Source: Agitococcus lubricus (lineage in GTDB: Bacteria > Pseudomonadota > Gammaproteobacteria > Pseudomonadales > Moraxellaceae). From it: DNA of 64,000 nt. This document shows, piece by piece, positions 1 to 10,178 of this stretch. The stretch spans positions 213,351-277,350 of the forward strand of contig NZ_QAON01000004.1 in the NCBI RefSeq assembly GCF_003051055.1. Reading direction: 5' to 3'. Made by a program: the position numbers and the translations under genes. Below the pieces are notes generated by a model that was given only the letters and a program-made list of their open reading frames with translations, did no database searches and had not been told where the DNA came from. Position 1 is the first letter of the stretch. Each line of letters opens with the position of its first letter.

Positions 1-140
1 CGCATGAACATGAGGTAAGGCCACTTATGATGACCGCTTAAGAAGACATTAAGAGGCTTATCGGATGAGTCTGTGTTTGCTAACGCTACACAGACAACAA
101 AGCCTGTTGATTGGCATACCCTATGGTAGATTAGTGAGTT

Positions 141-171
141 TCACTGAGTACGGCGACTGTATACTCAGTGA
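141..171 (-). terminator. Hairpin just past the acetyltransferase gene
   Basis: A perfect 10-bp inverted repeat (TCACTGAGTA with TACTCAGTGA) flanks an 11-nt loop, a few bases beyond the stop codon of the minus-strand acetyltransferase gene. No U-run follows on either strand, so intrinsic termination is only a possibility. Confidence 0.4.
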
Positions 172-175
172 TAAA

Positions 176-901
176 TTAGCCCCATGCTTTCACTAAGGGT
201 GCGGTTAACGAAGACAGCGCTACTTTTTGACCACCCTGTTCGTCAAAGTTATCAGGGGCTAACCACGTCAAAAAAGCCGATTTGAGTGTAGGCCACTCTT
301 CATCTATCACGGAGTACCATGCCGTATCTCGGTTACGTCCTTTAGACACCATGGCTTGCCTAAAAACCCCTTCATAGCTAAAACCAAACCGTTTGGCGGC
401 ACGCCGCGACGGCTTATTGAGGGCATTACATTTCCATTCATAACGACGATAGCCCAAACTAAACGCATAATCCATCATCAAATACATGGCTTCTGTGGCG
501 ATGGCCGTTTTTTGCATCAGCGGCGAAAAATTCAGATGTCCGACCTCTAAACAACCATTTTTGGGGTCAATTCTTAAATACGCTGCAATACCTACCGCTT
601 TATTGGTGTGTTGGTCGATAATGACATAAAACTGCGGGTCACTGGTTAACACTGAAACTCTTAACCAACTACGATATAACTCAAAGCTGGCAAATGGCCC
701 ATAAGGTAAATATGTCCACATACGGCCGTCTTTATCCAAACTGTTCGCTTCAAATAAGGCTTGCGAATCACGGTCTGGATTTAAGGGCTCAACACGGCAA
801 AACCGACCTTGCATGTGTGTTAAGGGAGGTGTTTGTGGCGCAATCCAATGGCTAACTTTTAATCCAACTGCTTGTCCTAAAGCATTTGTCTCATACTTCA
901 T
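176..901 (-). CDS. GNAT-family N-acetyltransferase (RimJ/RimL-like)
   Basis: A 241-aa protein with a GNAT fold of the RimJ/RimL type. This family transfers an acetyl group from acetyl-CoA to an amine, often a protein N-terminus or small molecule. The segment EVGHLNFSPLMQKTAIATEA (about residues 119-138) has the strand plus acetyl-CoA-binding helix pattern. The later stretch with NALNKPSRRAAKRFGF matches the C-terminal 'N-x-x-S-x-x-x-x-x-x-x-G-F' motif of RimL-like enzymes. No signal peptide, so it is cytoplasmic. The ATG is preceded by GAGGGG at good spacing. It stands alone, and its substrate cannot be told from sequence. Confidence 0.85.
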   Translation of the reverse strand: MKYETNALGQAVGLKVSHWIAPQTPPLTHMQGRFCRVEPLNPDRDSQALFEANSLDKDGRMWTYLPYGPFASFELYRSWLRVSVLTSDPQFYVIIDQHTNKAVGIAAYLRIDPKNGCLEVGHLNFSPLMQKTAIATEAMYLMMDYAFSLGYRRYEWKCNALNKPSRRAAKRFGFSYEGVFRQAMVSKGRNRDTAWYSVIDEEWPTLKSAFLTWLAPDNFDEQGGQKVALSSLTAPLVKAWG

Positions 902-1033
902 ACGCCCCTCGTTGCTACTTATTCGGACTTTGGAATATTAAATCGCAAACACGATGCCTATGTTTTAGTGTGTCTGCATTGAATCATTTATAGCGATTAT
1001 TAAACGATTAAACCCACTTGATATTAGATGATA

Positions 1034-1064
1034 GCAAAAAACTGCTGCCACTTTAGGGGCAGTT
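1034..1064 (-). terminator. Second terminator-like hairpin after the ADH operon
   Basis: Read on the minus strand, AACTGC pairs with GCAGTT (or CTGCC with GGCAG in an alternative fold), and a run of T follows immediately. It lies about 180 bp past the ADH stop codon, beyond the first hairpin, so it may be a back-up terminator. Confidence 0.4.
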
Positions 1065-1200
1065 GTAATAAGCATTTTTTTGAGATAAGAGTAATATGAT
1101 TTTTATTATTGTGTATTCAATCACAATTTATATATGTCATTAGAATATAGAAAGAGGGACCAAACTAAATGGCAGAAAAATACAGATAAAATTTTGATGT

Positions 1201-1225
1201 TTGTAGGGGTGATTACCCCCTACAA
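1201..1225 (-). terminator. Terminator of the SCP2-ADH operon
   Basis: A perfect 9-bp stem (TTGTAGGGG with CCCCTACAA, 7-nt loop) lies 16 bp past the ADH stop codon. On the minus strand it is followed by an A/T-rich stretch with a TTTT run. Confidence 0.6.
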
Positions 1226-1241
1226 GCACACACATCAGGTT

Positions 1242-2429
1242 TTAGACCCAAGCACGTTTCAGAATGGCTAAAGCATCTTCAACACTGGCTTCCTTGGGAT
1301 TAAAAATAATCGCGCCATCGTTTACGGTTAAGTCAGCGACTTGTTGTAACTGGTCTTCACGCACTTTACCCGTTTCGGTTAAGGTACGTGGCAATTTACA
1401 ACGTTGATATAATTCATCGCGCATGGCACGAATGTATTGAATGGCTTTAGCTGGACGTTGGGCTTTAGGCGTTGCGGCATAGACATCATCGCCTGCTAAA
1501 TACAACAACAACTCCCCAATACGCTCACCATTAACTTCTTGGTTATACTCCAAAACATAAGGCAAAAATAAACTCATACATAAGCCATGCGGAATATGAC
1601 AGACTGCCCCTAATGAATGTCCTAGCGCATGCACTAAACCGACCATCGAATTAGAGAAAGCCACACCCGCCATGGTTGAGGCTTGGGCTAACTCTAAACG
1701 GCCATCGGCATCTTTAGGATTTTCCATGACCTTCATCAGATTTTGGCTAATTTTACGGATGGCTGCGGTGGCATAGGCATCGCTCATGGGGTTAGCACCC
1801 AAACACGTATAAGCCTCTACCGCATGCGTTAAGGCATCCATACCTGTCATCGCCGTAATATGGGGCGGTAAGGTCAAGGTCATACGCGAGTCTAAAACGG
1901 CGGCATTTGGCATTAAAAAGTAAGAGGTAAAAGGCAGTTTTACGCCCTTGTCGGTGTCGGCAACTACCGCCACCATCGTCACCTCAGAACCTGTACCCGA
2001 CGTGGTTGGTACAACAAAAAATGGCTTTAAGGGTTTGGGAAGATTATGTGCACCTGAATACTTCAAGAGGTCATCGCCGCCCTCACTGACTAAAATATTA
2101 ACCCCTTTACTGGTGTCAATGACTGAGCCGCCGCCAATCGCAATAATCGCATCACAATGATGTTCACGATAAATGGCAGCCGCCTTACGTACTGTATGCA
2201 AACTACTATCGGGTGGTACATCATCAAAAATAGCCACAACCTGACTCTCTGCGCCTTCAAACGCACTAGCCACATGCTCTAATAAGCCTGCACCACGCAC
2301 CCCTTTATCGGTAATAATCATGGGGCGTTTAGATTGTAAGGTCGCCAATTCAAAAGGAATATGTTCTAAGGCTTTATGACCTGCAACGACTTTAACAGGA
2401 CAAAAAAACTCATAATATGATTTGGCCAT
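1242..2429 (-). CDS. Iron-containing (group III) alcohol dehydrogenase
   Basis: A 395-aa cytoplasmic NAD(P)-dependent alcohol dehydrogenase of the Fe-ADH family, which interconverts alcohols and aldehydes. The nucleotide-binding GGGS is at residues 99-102 and TTSGTGSE at 142-149. The four metal ligands of the family are present as Asp198, His202, His267 and His281, with FucO-like spacing. Length is typical. It starts 2 bp after the stop of the SCP2-domain gene, so the two are co-transcribed. The pairing with a lipid-carrier domain, and the nearby fatty-acid genes, make a long-chain alcohol or aldehyde a plausible substrate, but this is inference. Confidence 0.92.
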   Translation of the reverse strand: MAKSYYEFFCPVKVVAGHKALEHIPFELATLQSKRPMIITDKGVRGAGLLEHVASAFEGAESQVVAIFDDVPPDSSLHTVRKAAAIYREHHCDAIIAIGGGSVIDTSKGVNILVSEGGDDLLKYSGAHNLPKPLKPFFVVPTTSGTGSEVTMVAVVADTDKGVKLPFTSYFLMPNAAVLDSRMTLTLPPHITAMTGMDALTHAVEAYTCLGANPMSDAYATAAIRKISQNLMKVMENPKDADGRLELAQASTMAGVAFSNSMVGLVHALGHSLGAVCHIPHGLCMSLFLPYVLEYNQEVNGERIGELLLYLAGDDVYAATPKAQRPAKAIQYIRAMRDELYQRCKLPRTLTETGKVREDQLQQVADLTVNDGAIIFNPKEASVEDALAILKRAWV

Positions 2430-2431
2430 GA

Positions 2432-2959
2432 TTAACTCCGATTTAAGAAATTTTTTGCCACTAACCCATAAATGCGGGCAGCTTTATTGATTTTTTCATT
2501 CAAGGTTAAATTTTCTGGATAACGCTTAACCGCCATTTGTGCAATCATTTTTGGCAAAATTAAGGCTTCCATTTTATCTAAACAACGCACTAAACGAATC
2601 GCATGTGACACTTCACCATCAGCCACCATACGGTCATTAGCAAATGCACGTGCTGTCCCTTCTTGAAAAGACAACACCAAAAAGGCATGTGATAAATGCT
2701 TAAACTTAACCGTTAAGTCAGGTTTACCTGTAAAGTCAGAGACTAACTCTAAATGCCCACCCGCAATGACTTTGGCGGTAAAACGCGAGCCATTGGGTAA
2801 CACAATCATTTGAATATGAAAGCCGACGGGTAAGCCCGCAACTTCTTTACGCACTTCTTCATCGACATAACTGGTAGATACCAAACCCCGTCCCACAACT
2901 TCCATCATGGTGGCAACATATGCACGCTGTAACTCTAGCAAAATTTTTTGTTTGTTCAC
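2432..2959 (-). CDS. SCP2 sterol-binding domain protein
   Basis: A protein of about 175 aa built around an SCP2 lipid-carrier domain: IQMIVLPNGSRFTAKV, then DLTVKFKHLSHAFLVL, then a helix with FANDRMVADGEV. Such domains bind acyl chains or sterols in a hydrophobic tunnel. I prefer a GTG start at 2959, preceded by AAGAGA, giving an N-terminus of MNKQKILLEL. An upstream in-frame start at 3007 would add 16 residues without recognisable domain content. It is the first gene of a two-gene operon with the Fe-ADH and may present a lipid substrate to it. The start is uncertain. Confidence 0.75.
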   Translation of the reverse strand: MNKQKILLELQRAYVATMMEVVGRGLVSTSYVDEEVRKEVAGLPVGFHIQMIVLPNGSRFTAKVIAGGHLELVSDFTGKPDLTVKFKHLSHAFLVLSFQEGTARAFANDRMVADGEVSHAIRLVRCLDKMEALILPKMIAQMAVKRYPENLTLNEKINKAARIYGLVAKNFLNRS

Positions 2960-3331
2960 TGTCTTGGTCTCTTGGCAAAATGGAACACAACCTGAGGCTG
3001 GCATCAACAGACATGTGATGCCCCTCTGCCTGACTGTATGAGCTTAGAAGCTGTCCGCCCCTTCTAAGGCTAAAACACTCGGCATAAATTAAGCGTCTGA
3101 CAGTAGCACTAGCGTCCCTAGGGAGCAAGTAAAAGCACTCTTTTGACGATAAAATTTGTCACATCTGCCAATGTACTGCCAACAAATTGCTTATTTACTG
3201 TACGGTTTAATCTTAATTTTTAGTGTATTTTATTCCTGAGTGTCTGTTTGACACAAAACCCGTTATTTATCAGTTCCCAAACTGCCAGCCGCTATACAGG
3301 CACAGGGTCTCACACACAAAGGATGCGTTTT
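2960..3331. other. Divergent regulatory region, SCP2-ADH operon / gltS
   Basis: This 372-bp region lies between two divergent transcription units. It includes a 10-bp palindrome, TCCCTAGGGA, at 3115-3124. AT-rich sequence at 3180-3235 could hold the gltS promoter, but I cannot name a convincing -35/-10 pair. The open frames here are shadows. Confidence 0.5.
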
Positions 3332-4528
3332 ATGCTGACGTTTGATGCGATTGCCACTTTAGGTGTGGCGACTCTAGTCTTAATCATCGGCTACTACTTA
3401 CAACAACATATTTCTTTTTTACGCCGCTATAACTTACCGACGCCCGTCATTGGCGGTTTGGTGATTGCGCTATTGTTATTACTAGGACAACAGCTTTTTG
3501 ACTATCGAGTCAAATTTGATAACAGTGCACGCACCCCGTTGATGCTCGCCTTTTTTACCAGCTTAGGTTTTGCTGCCAGTTTACGCCTACTCAAAATTGG
3601 CGGTCGTTTTGTCTTGATATTTTTAGCTCTGAGTATTATCGCAGCGATTCTACAAAATGTTGTCGGGGCGACGGCGGCACACTTAATGGGGCTGCCTGCC
3701 CTATTTGGGGTACTGTGTGGGTCGGTCACGTTGACGGGGGGGCCAGCGACAGGTTTGGCATTTGCGCCTCAATTTGAGCAAGCAGGGATTGCAGGGGCAG
3801 AAGCGATTGCTGTCGCAGCCGCGATGTGTGGGATTATTATGGGCGGGGTCTTTGGTGGCCCGATTGGTACTTGGCTCTTAACCAGACTTCAACGTGATGG
3901 CAAAGCCATGTCAGCTAGCTCCCCCACCTCCGTACTCGATAAACTTCATCACAGCCTCAATTCTCACAGCGATACGCATTTACTGAGTTGTTTTGGCTTA
4001 ATTATCATGGCGATGTGGTTAGGCAGTTGGGTCAGTGCAGGTTTTATTGCCTTAGGTCTGACCTTACCTGCTTATATTGGCGCCATGATTGTCGCTGCCA
4101 TTTTACGTAATCTCAATGACTATTACCGTATTGCGCCCGTCAACCCAGAGACTGTAGACACTATCGGCTCAGTGGCATTGGCCTATTTTTTGGCATTATC
4201 GCTAATGACCTTAGAGTTAGCCAAACTCAGTACGGTCGCTATCCCGATTTTAGTGCTTATTAGCATACAAGTCGTATTGATAGCCACCATCAGTGCCGTA
4301 TTTGTATTTAGGTATATGGGTAAAGATTATGAAGCTGCAGTCACTGCCACGGGATTCTATGGCTTTATGATGGGGACAACGGCGAATGCAATGGCCAATA
4401 TGGAGGCGTTTGTACGTCGTTACAGCCCCGCGCCACGTGCTTATTTGGTTGTGCCTATTGTCGGTGCTTTTTTTATTGATTTTGCCAACACCTTTATTGT
4501 GCAACTTTGTTTAGTGTGGCTACGCTAA
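3332..4528 (+). CDS. gltS: Sodium/glutamate symporter GltS
   Basis: A 398-aa inner-membrane Na+/glutamate symporter, close in length to E. coli GltS. The N-terminus (MLTFDAIATLGVATLVL, then SFLRRYNLPTPVIGGL) follows the E. coli pattern. Two Gly-rich re-entrant-like motifs are visible (GSVTLTGGPATGLAFAP and GTTANAMANMEAF), with about ten hydrophobic spans. The start at 3332 is chosen because AAAGGA sits 7-8 nt upstream and the next in-frame start at 3248 is a TTG adding 28 unrelated residues. It stands alone, convergent with the metalloprotease gene. Confidence 0.92.
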   Translation: MLTFDAIATLGVATLVLIIGYYLQQHISFLRRYNLPTPVIGGLVIALLLLLGQQLFDYRVKFDNSARTPLMLAFFTSLGFAASLRLLKIGGRFVLIFLALSIIAAILQNVVGATAAHLMGLPALFGVLCGSVTLTGGPATGLAFAPQFEQAGIAGAEAIAVAAAMCGIIMGGVFGGPIGTWLLTRLQRDGKAMSASSPTSVLDKLHHSLNSHSDTHLLSCFGLIIMAMWLGSWVSAGFIALGLTLPAYIGAMIVAAILRNLNDYYRIAPVNPETVDTIGSVALAYFLALSLMTLELAKLSTVAIPILVLISIQVVLIATISAVFVFRYMGKDYEAAVTATGFYGFMMGTTANAMANMEAFVRRYSPAPRAYLVVPIVGAFFIDFANTFIVQLCLVWLR

Positions 4529-4530
4529 AA

Positions 4531-4559
4531 ACAACAAGGGCTATCACAGCCCTTGTTGT
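4531..4559. terminator. Terminator between gltS and the metalloprotease gene
   Basis: A perfect 12-bp stem (ACAACAAGGGCT with AGCCCTTGTTGT, 5-nt loop) sits between two convergent stop codons. On the minus strand it is followed by TTTTT, a good intrinsic terminator for the metalloprotease gene. On the plus strand the hairpin directly follows gltS but lacks a clear U-run. Confidence 0.8.
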
Positions 4560-4572
4560 GATTAACCGTCGA

Positions 4573-7254
4573 TTAAGGCCAAACTGTAACGCCATCTACT
4601 GGACGAGCAGCAACTTTCAATGTGCTGCAATGTTCGGTTGCCCCGTAATACACTACCGTGGCAGGCATAAAACCATAACTTGCCACTTGCTGATTGGCGG
4701 CATCACTGTACGTGATACCCCATGCATCAAATAACGGACGCTGGTCTTTAGCCGTTAAATAGGAATAACTTATCAACATAAAATCATTGCCGTTCATTGA
4801 CGTAGGCGCGGCACTGTATGTGCCAAAACCGAGTTTTACGCTATTCGCTGTCCACGCCGTGGACGATTTAATCGCTTCGGTAAATAAACGCTCGTGTAAA
4901 TACATCAAGGTATAAATTTGCCAGCCATTTTGCAGCGTTGCTAAGGTGTCGGCGGCATAAGCGAGTTGCAAATAAAAGGCTAAACGCTCAAAAGCATTAT
5001 CATATGTGCCTGTTTGTGACCACAATTTAGTGTACATCGCTGACTTAGCGTCAGTTGTCTTTTTAGCCTCTTGTAACCATGTATACATTTTGGTGTCGTT
5101 GCCACGGCTACAATGCTCCACCTTGAGACCCGTTGCTTGATAGTATTGCCAACCTTTATAACTGGGGAATAAATTATTGGAGACTTCGGTCGATTTACCG
5201 CTATAAATTTTTAAGCGTTCACGCTGTAAATTATGGCCAATCTCATGGCTTTCTCCCCATCCCATGGGCGATAACGGCCAATCTTGGTCGTAAGGATTGC
5301 CAGAACACCCCGAACCACAATGTGCCATGGTATCCACGGTAATATGTTGCACCACAGGTTTGGCATGAATGCTTGTACTTGTACAATCCCAACCTAAAGC
5401 TGTACATTTATTTTGTACGGCCGTCGGCAAGGCCAAACCATCCCCTGTAAAACCTGCCAAATCATAAGTGCCTTTAATCATATAAGTCCAAATATCGGCA
5501 AAGGCTTTTTTCAAGTCACCGTTATATGGCGCACTATTAATAGTTTGCTTCAACATACTGACACGCGAGTTGATATCAACAAAATCTGTTTTGATACCTG
5601 CCCAATCGTAAGGCGTCGTTGCGAGGGTTGTTTGGAAATTATTGACTAACGTTGTGTTGTTAATATTACTTAAATACGGATACATAGTAACCCCCACCAT
5701 GCGCATCTTAACCTGTCCCGTACCTGCGGGGAGATTGAGATAAACCGCTCCACCATAAGGCGAGATAATGGTTTTCGTTATCGTAGTGGTAGGAATGGTT
5801 GGGGTTTGTAGGTATTTCGGTCTAGCTAAGCCATTGCTATTAAATGCACGGGTTGAACCACTACGAATCGAATTAAGATACAACCCAACATTAGCACCCG
5901 TTGTATCGGTGCGTACGACTTTAAGAGGCATCCCTGCTAAAGCGTATAAACCCGTGCTCACGCTTTGAGGGTTCGTGCCTAAATTAAAAACCAGCTCTTT
6001 AGAGGTGGTGGTAGGCGTCGGATTCAGATGATTAGCAAAAGTACCTAAATCTTCCTGACGAGGATTTAAGCTACGCACATAACTATTTAAGTGGTCGGCT
6101 AAATAGGCCTTATAGAAGCCATAAGGATTGGTTTGTTTATCTAAGGGATAATCAATTTGTGTGCGTAATTTATCGCCCAATAAGACAAACATTTTTAACA
6201 AGCGATATCCTTGCAACTGGAATAATGATGTACCCGACTGGTCGAGCTGGCGTAAACTATTACGCAAATAACTGGCAGGCGCAACAAATTCGCTATTCCA
6301 TTGTGGAACAGCATCACAACTGACTGTCCCTACGTTATTAACACATTTAGACCAGTCAAAACTCGGAAAATCTTGGTTTTTTAGATGACCAACCAGTCTA
6401 CCTACCTGTTTTAAGGGCATATCTAGAAGCATCATAGGGTTCTTATTGCTCCAACTGGCATAATCGCCATTGAACCAATTTCCTGCATAGGGCATTTCTG
6501 CGCCAATCGTTTGCATTAAGCCATTAGAATAGGCATTCGTACTCCAACGGTTATGAAAATATACCAAGCCCACACCTGTCGTTACACGTGCCAACACATT
6601 TGCCAAAGCGCCAGATGCGGCCGTATCTGCAATACTGTCACCACTAATAATCAGGTTAGCAGAAGCAATACATGTTGCTAAATTCGCTGCATCATTACAA
6701 ACGTTAATTGTCCACAATGGAAATCGCGCTTGTAACCATTGTTGGGTGCGCGTCAGGTCTGTACCTGACATCATGACAATACTGACTTTTTTATTGGCTG
6801 ATAAAGCAGTTATCGTGGTTTTTAACGCAATCCGTAAACTATTATCCATCACGCGTTCTAAACCGCTCATGTCACCTGCTTGCAGGCGAGCTGGCACATT
6901 GGTACCCCAAGCCAAAAACCGCCCATTGCCGTAAGTCCCTGCTATCGCTAAATTTGTATTTTTAGCAGAGCCCATTAATACAGGAAATGTACGACTAATA
7001 TCATAGATGTTAAAAATTTGGCTATTCTGACCTGCGTTATAATTAATCGCTGTATTAGGTGGGTATAGCCCATTAATAAAACTGGTTTGTAAATTTTTAG
7101 TCGTTATCACTTGAGCATCAATCGCGGTGTAAAGTTCGTCTACGGTATCGACTAAATAGGCATTACCTTTGCTAATAGCGCTCGTTAAATCACTGGCCAA
7201 CACCGTTGTCGAACAGGCATTGGCAATAAGTAATGTTAATAATAGTTTTTTCAT
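4573..7254 (-). CDS. Secreted M60-like (ImpA-type) zinc metalloprotease
   Basis: An 893-aa exported protein resembling Pseudomonas ImpA, an M60-family enzyme that cleaves glycosylated (mucin-like) proteins. The start at 7254 yields a signal peptide (MKKLLLTLLIANACSTTVLA). The zincin motif HEIGH lies at residues 670-674, with a third-ligand candidate Glu690, fitting HEXXH-X(8-28)-E. A long N-terminal part (about residues 30-600) corresponds to the ImpA N-terminal and carbohydrate-recognition-type regions. Length is close to that of ImpA. It is monocistronic, bounded by strong hairpins. Substrate preference for O-glycoproteins is inferred from the family. An alternative start at 7287 has no advantage. 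Confidence 0.85.
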   Translation of the reverse strand: MKKLLLTLLIANACSTTVLASDLTSAISKGNAYLVDTVDELYTAIDAQVITTKNLQTSFINGLYPPNTAINYNAGQNSQIFNIYDISRTFPVLMGSAKNTNLAIAGTYGNGRFLAWGTNVPARLQAGDMSGLERVMDNSLRIALKTTITALSANKKVSIVMMSGTDLTRTQQWLQARFPLWTINVCNDAANLATCIASANLIISGDSIADTAASGALANVLARVTTGVGLVYFHNRWSTNAYSNGLMQTIGAEMPYAGNWFNGDYASWSNKNPMMLLDMPLKQVGRLVGHLKNQDFPSFDWSKCVNNVGTVSCDAVPQWNSEFVAPASYLRNSLRQLDQSGTSLFQLQGYRLLKMFVLLGDKLRTQIDYPLDKQTNPYGFYKAYLADHLNSYVRSLNPRQEDLGTFANHLNPTPTTTSKELVFNLGTNPQSVSTGLYALAGMPLKVVRTDTTGANVGLYLNSIRSGSTRAFNSNGLARPKYLQTPTIPTTTITKTIISPYGGAVYLNLPAGTGQVKMRMVGVTMYPYLSNINNTTLVNNFQTTLATTPYDWAGIKTDFVDINSRVSMLKQTINSAPYNGDLKKAFADIWTYMIKGTYDLAGFTGDGLALPTAVQNKCTALGWDCTSTSIHAKPVVQHITVDTMAHCGSGCSGNPYDQDWPLSPMGWGESHEIGHNLQRERLKIYSGKSTEVSNNLFPSYKGWQYYQATGLKVEHCSRGNDTKMYTWLQEAKKTTDAKSAMYTKLWSQTGTYDNAFERLAFYLQLAYAADTLATLQNGWQIYTLMYLHERLFTEAIKSSTAWTANSVKLGFGTYSAAPTSMNGNDFMLISYSYLTAKDQRPLFDAWGITYSDAANQQVASYGFMPATVVYYGATEHCSTLKVAARPVDGVTVWP

Positions 7255-7344
7255 TGTTATTACTCGGTTAAACCCACAAATAAGCAAAAAGAATTATCAA
7301 CTTAAGCCTAGTCTGAAACTGTGTGTTTATTGGCAATGCCCCAT

Positions 7345-7374
7345 AAAAAAAGGCGCTATTTCGCGCCTTTTTTT
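7345..7374. terminator. Strong terminator after clpB
   Basis: A 12-bp stem (seven A plus GGCGC, pairing with GCGCC plus seven T; 6-nt loop) lies 66 bp past the clpB stop codon. It carries U-runs on both strands, so it should also block reverse read-through. Confidence 0.85.
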
Positions 7375-7440
7375 ACAAAATGAGACTTAGTTAAACATAC
7401 GAGCTCTACCTACAATAACCATAGCCATGTTTCTAACACA

Positions 7441-10026
7441 TTAATGCAATCGCTGTTTATGAAACACTAATTGGCTATGCTCAACATCCACCAAAATGGT
7501 ATCACCAGACACAAACTCGCCTGCTAACAAACGTTGGGCTAAGGGATTTTCTAAGCCAGTTTGGATAGCACGTTTTAATGGACGTGCACCATACACAGGG
7601 TCATAACCTGCAACCACCATTTGCTCCATCGCCGCTTCACTGAGGTCAATTTTTAAATCACGTTCCGCTAAACGTGAACGTAATCTATCTAATTGAATTT
7701 CGGCAATGCCACGAATTTGACTTTCCTGCAAAGGATGAAATACCACCATCTCATCAATACGATTAATAAATTCAGGGCGGAAATGTTTGCCAACGACCTC
7801 CAATACCGCTAATTTAATTTGGTCATATTGTTTGTCTTCACTTAAATGACGAATCACTTCTGAGCCTAAGTTAGAGGTCATAATAATCACGGTATTTTTG
7901 AAATCTACCGTACGACCTTGACCATCGGTTAAACGTCCATCTTCTAACACTTGCAATAGAATATTAAAGACATCGGGATGGGCTTTTTCCACTTCATCCA
8001 ACAACACCACGGAATATGGCTTGCGACGCACCGCTTCGGTTAAATAACCGCCTTCTTCATAACCGACATAACCCGGTGGCGCACCAATTAACCGCGACAC
8101 ACTGTGTTTTTCCATAAACTCAGACATATCAATCCGAATCATCGCCTCATCAGTATCAAACAAGAAATTCGCTAATGCCTTACATAACTCGGTTTTACCG
8201 ACCCCTGTTGGCCCTAAAAATAAGAAAGAACCACTAGGACGATTGGGGTCAGACAAGCCCGCACGCGCACGACGTACCGCATTAGATACCGCTTCGACGG
8301 CTTCATGTTGGCCAACGACACGCTGATGTAAAGCTTCTTCCATACGCAATAATTTTTCGCGGTCACCTTCCATCATTTTAGCCACAGGAATGCCTGTTGC
8401 TTTGGAAACAACTTCGGCAATTTCTACATCAGTGACTTTATTACGCAATAATTGATGTGTGCTTTGCTCGGCATCATCGGCTTGATTAAGTTGTTTTTCC
8501 AAATCAGGAATCACACCATATTTAAGGCGTGCCATTTCATTGGTATCGCCTTTACGTTGCGCTTGCTCAAAGGCAAACTTGGCTTTTTCCAATTCTTCTT
8601 TAATGTTTTGTGAACCTTTAACACTGGCTTTTTCTGCCTGCCAAATTTCGTTAAGGTCGGCATATTCACGCTCTAGCTTTTGAATTTGGCCTTCAACTAA
8701 CTCTAACTGCACTTTTGAGGCTTTATCTTCCTCTTGTTTTAAGGCTTCACGCTCCATTTTTAATTGAATAATACGGCGGTCAAGTTTATCCATCACTTCG
8801 GGTTTGGAGTCCATTTCCATGCGAATCCGTGAAGCCGCTTCATCAATTAAATCAATGGCTTTGTCTGGTAACTTACGATCAGTGATATAACGATGTGACA
8901 TTTTTGCTGCGGCAATAATCGCAGGATCAGTAATATCCACACCATGATGCAACTCATAACGCTCTTTTAGACCACGTAAAATGGCAATGGTATCGGTCAC
9001 ACTTGGCTCATCAACCAATACTTTTTGGAAACGACGTTCTAAAGCGGCATCTTTTTCAACATATTGACGATATTCATCTAAAGTTGTTGCCCCGACACAA
9101 TGCAGCTCACCACGCGCTAAAGCAGGCTTGAGCATATTGCCTGCATCCATCGCGCCATCGGCTTTACCTGCACCCACCATGGTATGTAATTCATCAATAA
9201 ATAAAATAATATTGCCTTCTTGTTTGGCCAAATCATTCAGCACAGCTTTTAGGCGTTCCTCAAATTCACCTCTAAATTTTGCACCTGCAATCAATGCGCC
9301 CATGTCTAAAGACAACACTTTTTTATTGCGTAAACCTTCTGGCACTTCACCATTAATAATACGTTGTGCTAAACCTTCAACAATCGCGGTTTTACCCACA
9401 CCGGGTTCACCAATTAACACAGGATTATTTTTGGTACGCCGTGCCAACACTTGAATAGTGCGGCGAATTTCGTCATCACGACCAATGACAGGGTCTAATT
9501 TGCCTTTGGCGGCACGCTCGGTTAAATCAATGGTATATTTGCTTAAGGCTTGACGGTTATCTTCGGCATTACTATCAGTCACAGGACTATCTCCGCGTAA
9601 TTGTTGAATCGCTTGTTGGAGTTGTTGTTTGTTTAAGCCTGCTTGTTGTAAGGCTTTGGCGGTGTCGCCCCCCTGCTCAATCATCGCCAACAGTACTAAC
9701 TCACTGGCAATAAATTGGTCTTGGCGTTGTTGCGCTAATTTATCAGCCAAATTAAACACACGCTGTAACTCTTGGCCAATTTGCACATCGCCCGTTGGTT
9801 TGTTTACCGTCGCCGCACGTGCTAAGACTTCATTCAACTTTTTATCTAAGCTCGCCATATTCACGCCTGATTGCGTTAATAAAGGTTTAATCGAGCCACC
9901 TTGTTGCTGAATAAAGGCTAATAATAAATGCACAGCATCAATCGTAGTATGGTCTTTACCTACTGCTAAGGATTGAGCCTCACTTAATGCTTGTTGTAAT
10001 TTGGCAGTAAAACGGTCAAAACGCAT
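7441..10026 (-). CDS. clpB: ClpB disaggregase chaperone
   Basis: An 861-aa Hsp100 AAA+ ATPase that works with DnaK to pull apart protein aggregates in the cytoplasm. In order: the N-domain repeat ([18 protein letters not shown]), NBD1 with Walker A GEPGVGKT (about residue 205), the coiled-coil middle domain (about 410-525), and NBD2 with Walker A GPTGVGKT (about 605). The length is that of the E. coli protein. GAGGA precedes the ATG with a 6-nt gap. Heat-shock control is supported by a sigma-32-type promoter at 10179-10206. In enterobacteria clpB adjoins pgeF; here about 8.7 kb separates them. Confidence 0.98.
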   Translation of the reverse strand: MRFDRFTAKLQQALSEAQSLAVGKDHTTIDAVHLLLAFIQQQGGSIKPLLTQSGVNMASLDKKLNEVLARAATVNKPTGDVQIGQELQRVFNLADKLAQQRQDQFIASELVLLAMIEQGGDTAKALQQAGLNKQQLQQAIQQLRGDSPVTDSNAEDNRQALSKYTIDLTERAAKGKLDPVIGRDDEIRRTIQVLARRTKNNPVLIGEPGVGKTAIVEGLAQRIINGEVPEGLRNKKVLSLDMGALIAGAKFRGEFEERLKAVLNDLAKQEGNIILFIDELHTMVGAGKADGAMDAGNMLKPALARGELHCVGATTLDEYRQYVEKDAALERRFQKVLVDEPSVTDTIAILRGLKERYELHHGVDITDPAIIAAAKMSHRYITDRKLPDKAIDLIDEAASRIRMEMDSKPEVMDKLDRRIIQLKMEREALKQEEDKASKVQLELVEGQIQKLEREYADLNEIWQAEKASVKGSQNIKEELEKAKFAFEQAQRKGDTNEMARLKYGVIPDLEKQLNQADDAEQSTHQLLRNKVTDVEIAEVVSKATGIPVAKMMEGDREKLLRMEEALHQRVVGQHEAVEAVSNAVRRARAGLSDPNRPSGSFLFLGPTGVGKTELCKALANFLFDTDEAMIRIDMSEFMEKHSVSRLIGAPPGYVGYEEGGYLTEAVRRKPYSVVLLDEVEKAHPDVFNILLQVLEDGRLTDGQGRTVDFKNTVIIMTSNLGSEVIRHLSEDKQYDQIKLAVLEVVGKHFRPEFINRIDEMVVFHPLQESQIRGIAEIQLDRLRSRLAERDLKIDLSEAAMEQMVVAGYDPVYGARPLKRAIQTGLENPLAQRLLAGEFVSGDTILVDVEHSQLVFHKQRLH

Positions 10027-10046
10027 GATGAGTCCTCATTCATTTT

Positions 10047-10149
10047 GAATGACTTACGCGGCTATCGCTTATTTATTCACATCTAGCTCGTTGTTAACGA
10101 TTTTATGCTCATAAACCGCGCTAATTGCAGAGCGATGGGTAAGTCATTC
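10047..10149 (-). promoter_or_regulatory. Long-range hairpin in the clpB 5' leader
   Basis: GAATGACTTAC (10047-10057) pairs perfectly with GTAAGTCATTC (10139-10149), and ATCGCT (10064-10069) pairs with AGCGAT (10131-10136). The stem base lies about 9 nt from the clpB ribosome-binding site and inside the leader expected from the sigma-32-type promoter. It may shape translation or stability of the message. A thermosensor role is speculation. Confidence 0.5.
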
Positions 10150-10178
10150 ACACATAAAATTTAAGGTTATATTTTATG

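Larger units (their letters stand above)
902..1241. other. Gene-free stretch between acetyltransferase and alcohol dehydrogenase
   Basis: This 340-bp AT-rich stretch holds the acetyltransferase ribosome-binding site and presumed promoter at its left end and two minus-strand terminator-like hairpins (listed separately) at its right. I see no coding frame of useful length in it. Confidence 0.6.

Noticed and set aside
2859..3128. An 89-codon minus-strand frame.
   Set aside because: It overlaps the SCP2 gene in another frame and looks non-protein-like.
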